This document shows, in pieces, positions 46,477-58,364 of a stretch of 64,000 nucleotides of DNA (its first letter is position 1; each line of letters opens with the position of its first letter). Source of the stretch: Cepaea nemoralis (lineage: Eukaryota > Mollusca > Gastropoda > Stylommatophora > Helicidae). Made by a program: the position numbers and the translations under genes. The stretch spans positions 856,001 through 920,000 of the forward strand of contig JACEFZ010017415.1 of NCBI GenBank assembly GCA_014155875.1, in the 5' to 3' direction. Under the pieces are notes generated by a model. The model was not told the DNA's origin. It did not search any database and worked only from the letters and a program-made list of their open reading frames with translations.

Positions 46477-47414
46477 TCACAACATTTTATTTTCACGCAT
46501 AGGGCTATACAAATTGTTGTTTCTGGGTTTCTTCACACCACTGTCTGAGTAGGTTGCTTTTTCCGGCTGGTAGCCTGGTATGTATATGTCATTTGGTATG
46601 TAGTCATAAGACTGGTCTCCTGATTGGTGGGCTGACATCTGAGTATTGCAGACAACCGGGGCATCAATCATCTGAGTGTCGGGTACATCAAACATCTGGC
46701 TATTGGGCTCTTCACACATCTGGTTGCTGGGGTCATCACACATCTGACTGTAGCTGGGTTGATAGCTGGCGGTATATTATGCGCCTACTTGGTGGCTTCG
46801 TTTAGTACCCTATTTGACTTGAGTACTGTCTTGAGTGTGTTGGACTTGATTGCTTCGGTTGTTGTCTTGTTGCACGTCAAAGAGCTGGCTATTGGGCTCA
46901 TCACACATCTGGTTGCTGGGGTCATCACACATCTGACTGTAGCTGGGTTGAAAACTGGCGGTATAGTAAGCGTCTACTTGGTGGTTTCGGTTAGTTCCTT
47001 GTTTAACTTGAGCACTGACTTGAGTGTTTTGGACTTGATTGCTTCTAGTAGTGCCTTGTTTGACATGAGCACTGACTTGAATGTTGTGGTTACTGACTTG
47101 CTTGTCTCTGTTAGTGCCTTGTTTGACTTTGTTACTGGCTTGGTTAACTTGGTCTCGAGTCTGTCAAAGTCAGCTAGGATCTCGCGATGCATGGCGCTCA
47201 TCTGTTCATATTCTTGCAGTGTAAGTGTCATACCCGTCTTAGTCGGGAATTTCTTGTCGGATTCACCGTAAAATCTTTGGATGTGTAACATGGTCGTTCC
47301 TCTGTAGGATGAGACAAACACGGCCTTATCACCACCGCCCACTGGTCTAATAGTCTCACCACTACGAGTCATGTAGACCCAGTTAGCAGGCACAGTCTTA
47401 AGGTCTGTAGTCAT
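46477..47414 (-). pseudogene. PC4-like gene, right-arm copy, broken
   Basis: The minus-strand start at 47414 gives the same N-terminus and PC4 core as the left copy. After FDRL, two extra bases shift the frame into a Lys/Thr/Ser-rich reading that stops at 46974. The C-terminal part (QMCDDPSNQMCEEPNSQM to PRNNN) is kept in the original frame at 46743-46477. A 189-bp tandem duplication (46696-46884 and 46885-47073, 63 codons) adds a second copy of the Cys-repeat region. The left copy is therefore the intact reference. Confidence 0.75.
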
Positions 47415-47839
47415 CTTCTGATCACAGTGCTTGAGTGTTACCAGCCTCGGGTTTATATACTAGGTTTTGATCCACGCGTAAAACCGGTTTCAACTAGTTT
47501 CTTAGGTCAAGCGGCTTAGATTACGCTGAAGTGGCTGTCCATATGGTGTGTCTAAGCATTCTACTACCCGCTCGTTGACCTGTTGTATGTTTGAGCTGGG
47601 TTGGGGAATGCGGGCCATGCTCGCCACATGACCTCTAACCATGATGAAATAGATAGCGTAGAGGGCGCCGTGTTACTTGTGTTGTAGTCACTGTGAGCTA
47701 AAGTCTGTGAAGTCAGAATACCAGTGATATACATATACAGTTTCCTCCTACCCACTGCAGTTTTCTTCGTATTGAGGACTAGTCAGCTATTAAATACAGG
47801 ACTGTAAGTATATTACAACCATTTTGTTTTTATGGAGGT

Positions 47840-48622
47840 GTTTTAATACTCGTCCGCTAGTGTGGATTGACTAAAGGTTAAGGATGCCGGTGACGATGTT
47901 CGCTCGACGTTTGGTGTGGATGGTTCTGGAGTATCCTGTTGTCGATTATAGTCGAGGATGCACTCCTCAATTCTATTCAGGCGTAATGTGATTATTTCTT
48001 CTTTGGTGAAGTTCTGTTGTAGTATATCCCGCAGTCGAACCGTTACTAGGTCCGCAAAACTATCACCCTCACCATAATCACAAGAATCTCGGCTCCTTGA
48101 TTTTGTGAGACTTAAGGCACGCCATGCAATAGCTGTATGGTTCAGCTCTTAGTATGTTCCACAGTTTGCTAATTAGGTTTTCGTGGGCCTCGGTATCTGT
48201 AAAACAGATATGAATAGGGTACGTTATCAGTGTTATAAGCATGGATATTACAGATAATAGCTATGGATCTGACATGCACTTTCTGTTACACAGTTCATAT
48301 ATTTCTATCGATAATGGGTATGTGGACCTCGCAGTACACTTTCACCTTCCCCTACGACTACACATTACTACCTATATTATTACGGTACCACCATAGTGCT
48401 GTGTTCAAAAGTTCGAATGCCAGCTCTATTCCATGTCGACCCAGCCGACAATACTATAGGAAGAAATGGCTTGTCTCTTCAGATATATGCGTCTAGCACA
48501 ATATATCCCCTGTATTATACTAGTATTGTTAGGTTACCCATATGCTTACTTGGAGAACCACAACGAAAATGTGAAAGACTTATCAAAAAGCAAACTTGCC
48601 GTTAGCGACTTGTAACATTGTG
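47840..48622 (-). pseudogene. Small spliced gene, right-arm copy, broken
   Basis: Mirror of 36163-36940. The leader, ATG, GC donor and acceptor (rc of CTGTAAAACAG at 48198) are conserved. Relative to the left copy there is a 13-base deletion near 48085 and an insertion of about 12 bases near 48030, which together disrupt the reading frame. Confidence 0.65.
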
Positions 48623-48836
48623 AACTGGTTGCTGTTCACTGAGACCGGTACTTCTAGACGGTGAATGGTGGACGCTATATACACGATATCTGCTGACGTA
48701 GAATGACTCAGCGGAATATTGTCTGGACATGTCTGACCTTGATAAGCTCACGTGCTAAGGTCGTGGTCTATCACCACGACATAGTCGCTTGTGGAATTAT
48801 TCATCCAGAGTTAGGTCCCTTTGCCCGATACTGGAC

Positions 48837-48838
48837 AG

Positions 48839-48876
<38 letters not shown>

Positions 48877-51035
48877 TATCCTTCTTATCCACGCGTTCTA
48901 GCTGTATCATTACAGCTATACCGGGGTGGGACGTCATTTTTACCGGTTTTAGCAAGTTAGCATGCAGTCTGGTTGTATTTTTTATGGATGCGACCGGAAG
49001 CAGCGCCATATTTAATCCGATGTGACCATTACCCAAGTGTCTCGGCTGTATCGTTATGCGGTAAGTACGCTTTGAGTCATCCTTTGATTTTCCAATGAGG
49101 ATGATGATGTTGATTAAAGGATGCTGACGATGATGATAATGATTTTGTTGGCGGTGCTGGGTGATGACGATTAGCCACGGGTGATCGGGTGCAGTGCCAT
49201 CCAGTGAGCAGGGGATATAGTTTTCCCATGGCAACTTGTGATAGGATCATTCAGCCACGGTGACCTCCTCACTAATCAGTTTTCCACCCCCTGTCTCCAC
49301 CATTCAGCCCCGATGACATCTTCGCTAGTATCTTTTCCACCTCTGTCTCCACAAGTCAGCCACGCCACCACTCGACCACCCCTTAACAATGATCAGAAAC
49401 ACCTACCTATCCTTTCCTCCACTCACAAACCACTTACCAACGAATCTCACTAAGCTATACCCGCTACAATCAATAATATCGGCCATTTTTACCTTTTTAA
49501 GGTTTTCATTTGTAGCCTGTGTGATGATAGTGAATAGGCCACTACGAACTCTACGGACCACTAATAACCGCTACCCACCCCTTAACAATGAATTTCACTA
49601 AGCTATACCCGGTGCAATCAATATTATTGGTCATTTTTACTTTTTAAGGTTTTCATTTGTAACCTGTGTGATGATGGTGTATAGGTCAATACGACACTCG
49701 ACAGATCACTAATATCCACTACCCACCCCTTACCACCGAATTTCACTAAGCTATACCCGGTACAATCAATAATATCAGCTATTTTTACTTTATAGATGTC
49801 AGGCAAAAAAATATTTAAGTTTCCTACGAGCGCGCACATGCGTGCGCACACACACACACGCGCGCACACCCACACACACGCGCACACACACGCAAGAGAC
49901 ATCATTGCAGTTATAGATGTCAGGCAAAGGAAAATATTTAAGTTTCATACGAGCGCGCACATGCGTGCGCACGCACACAATCACACACATGCGTGCACAC
50001 ACACACAAATGTATCGCACACACATACGTATCGCACACACATACATCCCGCACACATACACACACATCCATGCGTGCACACATACACATACACACACACA
50101 TGCACGCACATACACAAATACATGTTCACACATATTCACTATATATATTTCTAACGCGACTGTTTGTAATTTAAAGCCTCTACATTCCAAATCTCACTAC
50201 ACGGCATTATTATACTTTCTACTCGGTAGAATGCGACTAGCGAGCGAGGCGTAATTAAAGTCACATTTATCCGCACGGTTATCAGCGGTGATTGCTGGCC
50301 AGGGACTATTATATTTCTCGCGGGCACCAGATGGGCGGAGCGATTACTGCTTGCCTGTGCGCGCAGGTAAACACTACCGGTTAAGGGGAGATTATTAAGG
50401 AAAGAAAGGGCAGACTATTCTTTATTAAGGGGAAATAATTTGGGATATTATAATAGATTTTAATTTTCAAAGATATTTTAATACGATGTTGATTATATAA
50501 TATGAGAATAATAGTTTTATATTCACATTAATAATCTCCGTTATACATACTAGATATTTGGCCATTTATTATTTTATTACACTTAATTGTTTAATAATAA
50601 ATTATGCCTGTCTAGTTTATTTTTAAACCAGATTTTCACCACTCGCTTAGAGTTGATACATGGGTGCCCACTATGGACACCTCCCGAAGCTATCATGCTG
50701 AGCCGCGGAAATGTTTATTTATGCATCCAACTCGAGTGATGGAATAAATTATTTTTTCAATCTGTCATATTGACTTCGAGTTCCTCATCGAAGGGTTCGA
50801 TATCTACATGACTGGGGCTTCATTACATAACGTGCCCGGTCCGGTTCACGCCACCGTGGTGCCCCGGTTCGCGGCGGATCGCGCCGGTTCGCGTGACGAC
50901 GTCCGGTTCGCGCCGCTCCGCCCACCGCCGCCGCCCGCCCCCGGACCGGAAGTCAACCGGAAGTAGCCAACAGGAAGTGACAACCGGAATAGGCAACCAG
51001 ACATAACCCAAGAAAATACTCGCCAAAATTTAAAT
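48837..51035. other. Right arm, gene-poor outer half
   Basis: Mirror of 33445-36000: a (TG)n tract at 48838-48872, three ~130-bp repeats, a shorter CA-rich zone (49840-50130) with two rather than four CATCATTGCAGTTATAGATG units, an AT-rich stretch and the GC-rich CCGGTTCGCG block (50835-50945). Confidence 0.6.
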
Positions 51036-51151
51036 AAAGAGGCCCGTTTTCAATCTGGAGCCATACCCTTCATATAGTAGAAAATGACGTCATCTATGAC
51101 GTATTGCTCCAGATTTTCGAGTCCATTACAACATCCCTTACTACTGTCGTG

Positions 51152-51410
51152 GTTTGAGCTGGCGAAAGAGCAAATTTGTACGACCGTTCGACAAAGTCTC
51201 GATAAGCGTCCACTCTCTTTCGATGAGCAGTTGGCCTGCAGTCAGTAAGCTTGTATAGCTTTTAGGTCAGTCCTGCCGGCGTAGCTTAGAAGCTCGTCGG
51301 TAGGCGTCCAGTTGTTTTGCGTGTATCACCGGGTACCGGGAGGGCGTGCTTTAGCGATGCTACTACTCATGGCCTGTGTGTGCGTGAATGGTCTAGATAG
51401 ATAGATAGAT
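51152..51410 (+). other. Probable 5' external transcribed spacer of rDNA
   Basis: It lies directly upstream of an 18S 5' end in normal orientation and has moderate GC, with no other repeat identity. It is called only from position; spacers are not conserved enough to recognise by eye. Confidence 0.35.
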
Positions 51411-52956
51411 AACTGGTTGATCCTGCCAGTAGTCATATGCTTGTCTCAAAGATTAAGCCATGCATGTCTAAGTTCACATTATCTCACGGTGAAACCGCAA
51501 ATGGCTCATTAAATCAGTCGAGGTTCCTTAGATGACACGATCCTACTTGGATAACTGTGGCAATTCTAGGACTAATACATGCTTACCAAGCTCTGTCCCT
51601 CGCGGAAAGAGCGCTTTTATTAGTTCAAAACCAATCGTCGTTGCCCTTCGCGGGGCGCGGCGTTCCCACTGGTGACTCTGGATAATTTTGTGCTGATCGC
51701 ATGGCCTTACGTGCCGGCGACGCATCTTTCAAAGTTAATTAGTTAGTTAGTTAGTTAGTCGAGGTTCCAACTTCACGGCAACGGGTCGTCCCCATTATGC
51801 TCCGTTTCTGTGCCAGTGAATGTCACACAAAATGCCCCCCACTGGCCAATGTGAAAAGTGGGATAGGCAGGAGTCTCGGCAATCCAACAGCCCGCACAGG
51901 TACATTGTACATAATACCGCTGCCAGAATGCCAACCCAAAATTAATCCACGAAAACCACAGTTAATGGTGGATGGACTCGGCAGTCACCGGAAAGACCTC
52001 ATTGAATCGGGTTTTCTCACATGGCTCGGTCTTTTACCGCAGGGCGACACGCCGAAAGTGTCGCATAAAGCACGAACTCCGCAGCTTCAGCGCCGACTCC
52101 CGGGAGTCTCCTGAAGAATGCACTCGTGAACCGAAAAGGCAAATAAGTCTATTCAGCAACAGCCGGTAGCCATTGTTCCGAACATGCAGGTCACTGTACA
52201 GGATAGATGTAAAAGCATTCCCCCACGAATTTCACAGCTCACAGTGTCGCCCACGCACTCACTCAGTAGCAGGGCGTCGGAACCATGTAGTACCAGTCCA
52301 ACATGAGGAAAATGTGATTGCAAACCGTAGCTGCAAGCATAAAAACACCATAGGCCTAAACGGTTTCAACGCCTAACCGCAATATTGACGACCGGAAGTC
52401 GACGCATCTTTCAAATGTCTACCCTATCAAATGTCGATGGTACGTGACATGCCTACCATGTCTGTAACGGGTTACGGGGAATCAGGGTTCAATTCCGGAG
52501 AGGGAGCATGAGAAACGACTACCACATCCAAGGAAGGCAGCAGGCGCGCAAATTACCCACTCCCGGCACGGGGAGTTAGCGACGAAAAATAACAATACGG
52601 GACTCTATCGAGGCCCCGTTACTGGAATGAGTACACTCTAAACACTTTAACGAGGATCTATTGGAGGGCAAGTCTGGTGCCAGCAGCCGCGGTAATTCCA
52701 GCTCCAATAGCTCCAGTTAAAGTTGTTGCAGTTAAAAAGCTCGTAGTTGGATCCCAGGTGCAGGCGGGCGGTCCGGCTCGCGCCTGTTCACTGCCCGTTG
52801 TTCCTGCCCTCCGTCTGCCGGTTCTTTCCCCTGGGTGCTCTTCGCTGAGCGTCCCGGGTGGCCGGCGCGTTTAGTTTGAAAAAGAAAAAAAAATAGAATG
52901 TTCTAAGCAGGCCTCGGCTGCCTGAATAATGGTGCATTGAATAATGGAATAGGACC
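51411..52956 (+). rRNA. Orphan 18S rRNA 5' portion, interrupted and truncated
   Basis: It begins CTGGTTGATCCTGCCAGTAG (from 51413), the universal 18S start, and continues through AAGCCATGCATGTCTAAGTT, GCCAGCAGCCGCGGTAATTC (about 52679-52698) and GCATTGAATAATGGAATAGG. It then stops at 52956, where a C tract and an unrelated repeat begin. A 666-bp element (51734-52399) interrupts it, so about 880 18S bases are present, roughly half of a normal 18S. Several conserved positions are altered (ATTCTAGGACTAATACATGC instead of ..AGAGCTAAT..), consistent with a pseudogene outside the rDNA array. No 5.8S or 28S was found. Confidence 0.9.
51734..52399 (-). mobile_element. (AACT)n-tailed ~660-bp retroelement inside 18S, copy 2
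   Basis: On the minus strand it starts CTTCCGGTC at 52399 and ends with (AACT)n at the left. It is flanked by a 16-bp duplication CGACGCATCTTTCAAA (51718-51733, 52400-52415), so removing it restores the 18S. Read on the plus strand from an ATG at 51797 there is a 105-codon frame (LRFCASECHTKCPPLANVKS) whose start is also recognisable in the other two copies, opposite to the direction implied by the tail. Confidence 0.9.
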
Positions 52957-54500
52957 GCCCCCCCCCCCCCCCCCCCCCCGATGTGTCTCCACCTTGTCGC
53001 TTTTGGGGGGTGGGGGCTTGTGTGTCCCACTGACCCCAAAAGCTATGCCGACGGAAGCACAGCTACATGTCGGACAGCTCTTGGGGTAGGGGCCAGACTA
53101 AGCGAGACACAACTTGCTGCTCTGCAAGTACAACTGAGGATAGCAGTCAAAAGTTCAAATCAGGCGCACGAAGCCACAAATTCTTGGTCCAGACACATAC
53201 TCTAAGGCTCCCATCTGAGGGATATGGCTGAACGCCTCTATGCCATGAACCCTTGGATGTGAGAGCCCAGCCGATACTCATCTACTGCAAAACGGAGGTG
53301 AGATGCTGAGCACGCTACATGCTTAGTACAGATACTTGTTCGAAGGCTGTCAGCTGAGGGATATCAGGGATTCCTGGATGAGTGTGCCTGGCCGTTTCTC
53401 GCTCACTGATCCACGGAGGTAAGGTGCTGAGCCGGCAGCACATGTAGCCTACCTCGTGAGCGAGTACTAAAAGTAGAAAAGGCGCCCCAGTCGCACAAAA
53501 TGGTTACGAAGAATATCTATACTCATAGAGTGAGTGTAGTCAAAAGTGGAGGATCGTCTCGTTCACACGAAATGGAACGCTTGGCTAGCGAATCCATTAC
53601 GTGGAAGCCCGAAGAGAAAGCTTGCTGAGTGGATATCGCCCGCAGTCTGTCCGTCCCTGGTTTGTGCTTGAGCGACCAGTGGCAAACGAAATGCCCAATA
53701 CATGGAAGTGAGAAATTAAAGCAGCCATGAGCAGGATATGGCGATTCCTCGCGTGAGCCCAGTCTCAGAGCAATATGTGCCAGCTCTGCAGTTATGGAAG
53801 CCTCCTTGGATAGTGGGGAATGCTCCTGCCTTCCCTTGAGGGTAGACCGTGATGTCTTTGACCGTTCTACCTTGACCAGCTGAGATGTGAGCGACACCAC
53901 AACAATAAGAGTCTAATGTCCCTCGAAACCCGAGGAAGGCTAACCTCATTAAAAAAATGCCCGCCGCAGTCGGATGTGCTGGCCTAAGGGTGGCAAATAA
54001 AAACTCTGACTATATTGTCCTCCGGGCACAACGACAAGCACATGTCCGAATCGAAAACTCGCTGAGTGGATACCATCTGCTAACCGGTCTGGTTTGTGCA
54101 GGAACGGCCCGTGGCGAACGAAATTCCCAATACATTGAAGTGAGGAATTAAAGCAGCCATGAGCAGGACGTGGCGATTCCCAGAATGAGCCCAGCACCAG
54201 AGCGCTAAGTGTCGGCACTGCGAACATGGAAGCCTCCCTGGATGGCGGATAATGCCCATGGACTGTCCTCGCCTTCCCCTGAGGGATGACCATGTGTCTT
54301 CGACCGTTCCAACTTGACCAGCTGGGGTGTGGACGGTGCCACAAAAGTGAGAGTTCCCCAGGAATGCTAACTTGGTCAAAAACGCACGCAAAAGTCGGAT
54401 GAGTTGGCCCAGAAGTTTCGGCCCAAGGGTGCATAATAACACACCGCAATCACATCTGGAAAAAAAAACTCCGGATGAACGCAAAGAAGAAGAAGAAGTA
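52957..54500 (+). mobile_element. 1.5-kb (GAA)n-tailed noncoding repeat, copy 2
   Basis: A C22 tract leads into GATGTGTCTCCACC; the end is GGATGAACGCAAAGAAGAAG. It is the reverse complement of 23180-24800 with several rearrangements. It truncates the 18S fragment, and 18S does not resume after it. Confidence 0.65.
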
Positions 54501-54599
54501 GAATAGTCACTGGCGCTAAAGAACATTCGCCGCAATATTTGTGTCAATAACGAAACTAATATTTCCTCATTGCCATATCACTATATGGTGACTTCTCAA

Positions 54600-55075
54600 A
54601 CAATATCTAAATTCTGTGTCAACTGAATTGGTTGCTCTCCGCACCCTCTGCATGTTTGGAACAATGTCGGCTGTCGCTGAATTGACTGGTTTGCTTTTTT
54701 GGTTCACGAGTGCATTTTTCAGGAGACTCCTGGGAGTCGTCGCTGGAGCTACGGAGTTCGTGCTTTGTGCGGCACTTTCGGCGGGTCGCCCTGTGAAAAG
54801 AGACCGAACATTGTGGGATAAAACCCTGGTCAATTAAGTCTTTCTGGTGACTGTCGATTCCATCGACGATGAACTGTATTTTTCGTGGAGGGCTTTTGTA
54901 TTGGCATTCTGGCTGCGGCATTATGCATAGTGTACCTGTGTGGCCTGTTGGCTTGCCTAGACTCCTGTCTGTCCCACTTTTCACATTGGGCAGTGAGGAG
55001 AATTTTGTGTGATATTCACTGGCACAGGAACGGAGCATAATGGGGACGACCCGTTGCCATGAAGTTTGAACAGCG

Positions 55076-55117
<42 letters not shown>

Positions 55118-55138
55118 CAACTAACTAACTAACTAACT
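54600..55138 (+). mobile_element. (AACT)n-tailed element, 5'-truncated copy 3
   Basis: Matches copies 1 and 2 from about GCATGTTTGGAACAATG onward and ends in about 14 AACT units. On the minus strand an open frame of 139 codons (55038-54619) begins LRSCASEYHTKF like the other copies. Confidence 0.8.
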
Positions 55139-55139
55139 G

Positions 55140-55360
55140 TCCAATATCCTTTGATAGATTTCGATCTCTTCTGATCCATAATAAGTTCTATCCTTCGTTG
55201 TTTTTTTCTCTTCACCATAATGGATGTTATATGCCCATTCATTTCCATCTGGTCTCACATATACCTAACATGTAATATTCAGTCTTCTAATTTCTTGCTT
55301 GATATTATTCAGTTTTCCATCCCCACTCATAGTTCTAGCAATCCACGTTCCCAATTTACA
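55140..55360 (-). mobile_element. LINE endonuclease fragment
   Basis: The minus strand reads GTWIARTMSGDGKLNNIKQE and YVRPDGNEWAYNIHYGEE, the N-terminal APE endonuclease of a family B-like element. The following 55360-56629 is intron with a C tract (56350-56368) and no recognised gene. Confidence 0.5.
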
Positions 55361-56629
55361 TAGACATTATCGGTCATTAAAATTATTCTAGGAAATTTTT
55401 TAAGTTGCTTCATTTAAACTTTTATCAAACTCTATACGCTTTAGTTTTACATGTCTGAGGGATGGGTTATATTTAGAGCTCAGATTGTCGTTGGTAAATT
55501 TGCAATGTTATTTTAAAAAACAATCAGAACTACTTGAATGTGGACAATAGCGCCATAAAATATGTGATGTTTTCGTGAATGATCAGCTCGAAATGAGTTC
55601 CTATATGTCTTCCTGTGATGTGTCTCGAGCAGCGTGAGTGAACTAAGAGTTACAGATGCGTCGAATATAGTCATTTAGAGTAAAAGAGACTCTTTGGTTT
55701 ACATATTTTTTTCTCTTGTCCTTTTTGTTCTCTCAGCGTCAGCAGATAGAGATATTTCTGGAGAGATCTTTCGTATGTCACCCACATACCGTGATATTAA
55801 ATGCCGTCCTAATGTCATTCATCTGTAGAGGAAAAGGAGAGGGGAGGGTGATTTGCTTTCTTACACTGAGTTGTATTCCTTCTGTGTAGATCACAATTCC
55901 AGTGTAATCGTGATAGTGTTCAAACCATTTCACGTGCTGCTTTTATGATGAACACTGACACTGATATTAGACCTATTTGTTTTCTAACATAGCGTATTAA
56001 AAAAAAAACAACTAGTTACACTAAGCATCGTTCGCGAGCAGACAGTAATGGTGTTAAATGTTTCCGGGTTGTTAATATCAAGGTCTGACGCTGATAGCTA
56101 GTGTAGGAAGGAAAAATACTTTTTTTGCTTGTAGTGGCACATAAGCGTTCCTTAACAGGGTGATATTTACCCAGTGATTTAGCTTGCATTGTCGTCGTCA
56201 TCTCCATCATCATGTGCCATCTCCCTATTGCAAGTAGGCTATATTTATTTTCCAAAAGTCTATGTCCCACGGCTTCACTAAGCATTCATTGAAGCTTCTC
56301 CCAGTCCATTTCTTCATGCTGTGACTGTCATTACTTCTTTCCCCCTCCTCCCCCCCCCCCCCCCCCCAGTATGTGTGTGCATGCTGTTTTACAGGCAATG
56401 TAGTTGTACATTTTCTTCTGAGGCCGCCATTAGTACTTGGTTATCATCTAAAGGATGTTCACTGATTGTGTTATATCCGTTGCATTAAATATTTGGCCTA
56501 TGTAGGATTATAGGTTACGAACAGTGAAGGAGACACTGCTGTACCCTAGATTTGATACGAAATGCGTCTGAATGTCCTGCATTAAAAAAAAAATGATTAT
56601 TCTAATATTGAGCTAATATTATTTTTCAG

Positions 56630-57597
56630 CTGAAGACGAGAACTTGTATGAAGAACTGGAAATAAACCATGACGAGTCAACAATGTCTACAGCTGTGGAG
56701 CTATACCAAAACAGTGCTTTCTCTGGACCAGAGTACACCCCCCTTCCGCCGTCCAACACGCCGCCAAAGCTGTTTCCCAAATGTGCCGAGAAACCAGCAT
56801 TATCCACAGCATCGGGAAGCGGTACACTTTGTCTAATGGAGCCCTCAGGTGTGGCGCATTCTGAGACCAAAACATTCAGCGAAAGGTTTGAGGGACACAG
56901 CAAAAAATACATCAGTGACATATATAAGCCATTAATACGGGTGAAAAACTGGGCAAATAATTTGGGAAATAGTATGGGCAACCGATTTAGTATGAGGTTC
57001 AAAGAAGACACACCAAAAAGCAACAGAGTCAACCACGATCACAATGGTGTGGATTATGAAGTGACTAGTCCCGAAAAGACCGACACAAGCATAGATGACA
57101 GACATATTGCTTTGGATGTATCCTTGACACCAGCAAAATCACAAAGTGAATTGTTGGGATTAAATGACAAGAGAAACTGTGCAAATAACAGCGTTACTTC
57201 ATATACGCTACAACAGCAACACGACGACTCATTTGTGCCAGCTAATGAAAACCACACTGGGAGAGAGGAACAAGAAAGCACAATTTCTTCATCTATTGAT
57301 TTAAAGCCTTCAGTTTGCTCCCAAATGTTGGAACTACAGATGCCAAAACCAAAGCCTCGAAACCTAAATAAATCATTTGTTCTTGAAAAAGGCCAGTGCT
57401 GCTCAGTATTGTCACCAATCATAAACGACCAGCTATCATTACATGCAACAGAATATGTTGAACATACAAGAATGTTACCTGACAAGACAAATTCTTCATT
57501 AGGTGACCCTGGGATGTCTTTCATACAAACCATTGAAAATAGTCGCCCACCAAAACCCTTACCTAAACCAAGAAATTGCTCTAGTACCAAAGTTTAA
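56630..57597 (+). CDS. CABIT-domain adaptor, terminal exon 3
   Basis: The acceptor ATTATTTTTCAG at 56629 is followed by a 968-base exon. Its first two bases complete codon 752 (G|CT), then EDENLYEELEINH and 321 residues to TAA at 57595-57597. Tyr758 in ENLYEEL is a plausible phosphotyrosine site. PXXPXR SH3 ligands are seen at PKPKPRNLNKSF and PPKPLPKPR (about 1058-1066), like the GRB2-binding tails of THEMIS/GAREM proteins (family knowledge). The three exons total 3222 bases, 1074 codons including stop. No SAM domain of the GAREM type is seen. Local inclusion of the upstream ATG-less start is required, so this cannot be an independent gene from its first residues. Confidence 0.8.
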
Positions 57598-58360
57598 ATG
57601 GTAACCTAGCAATTGTCTCTTCAATTCCCTTGTACCGTGTAATATGTAAACAAATGATAAACGTTATCATTGTAATGTATTCTAGAATGAGATCACTCCA
57701 AATATGTTTGATGCTTAGTACATACTGTAGTCCGAGTGCAAAACACTACTACAGATTTCTCGAAGTTCGTCTACAGAGGATGAAAAACATAATCAGGCTG
57801 GACATATTCTTTCGTGACAGTCTTTCCAGAACACATGACTATATCCAACCACCGATTTTGGAGCTCAGTCAGTCTAATCGATCGCTCTCTCCTTAGCCAG
57901 TTCTCAAAATAATAACTATTGTGCAATGATATGTTGTTGATTTTTTCAAAGTATAATGCCGTGGGCTGGTTGTATCAAGGTGCAATTTCCTGTGTTGATT
58001 ATTTTAAAGTGCAATTTCGTGTGCTGATTGTTTTAAATGTTCTGATAATTACTTATTGTAGCCAATTTACTTGGTTAATTTATAGAGACAGAGTAAATTC
58101 TAGTCACACAACTCGGCACTTGAATTTCACTAAGATGCTATTTAAATGTGCATTTGAAATTATCCCTGTTATTATGCTTGTTTCAATATTATTATGCTTT
58201 GTACAATATTCCAACCAAAAAAATTGTATTATTAACAGTCCTCTTGTTACAGTACTAGTCTAACTTTTACCTAGCAAAGCTATGAAATGCTCATTTTGCT
58301 ATGATTATCAATGAAGTATATTTGTGGAGAATATTTTCTCCATGCACATACAAACATGCA
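57598..58360 (+). other. Probable 3' UTR of the CABIT gene
   Basis: AT-rich noncoding sequence after the stop codon. I see no canonical AATAAA before the family F element at 58365, so the cleavage site is not placed. Confidence 0.45.
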
Positions 58361-58364
58361 CACA

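Larger units (their letters stand above)
33335..51145. mobile_element. Giant palindromic Polinton-like non-autonomous element
   Basis: It starts AGTAGTAAGG and ends CCTTACTACT, between perfect 6-bp direct repeats GTCGTG (33329-33334 and 51146-51151). The left arm (33335-44943, containing a 5.4-kb LINE insertion) and the right arm (44979-51145) are reverse complements over their full length around a ~35-bp centre. The outer ~100 bp differ at only four positions. Each arm carries two genes pointing to the centre. Six-bp duplications, AG...CT ends and long inverted termini are known for Polinton/Maverick elements, whose retroviral-type integrase makes the cut. None of their core genes (PolB, integrase, FtsK-like ATPase, protease, capsids) is seen, so mobilisation would need help in trans. 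Confidence 0.85.

Noticed and set aside
33335..51145. The inverted repeat as an assembly fold-back artefact
   Set aside because: Arms differ at scattered bases and indels, only one arm has the LINE block, and a perfect 6-bp target duplication flanks the whole.
53523..54547. Frames of 125-166 codons with PRPAHGCFNSSL-type repeats
   Set aside because: They lie in the 1.5-kb noncoding repeat, appear in several frames and have no domain; the apparent conservation is from the internal triplication.
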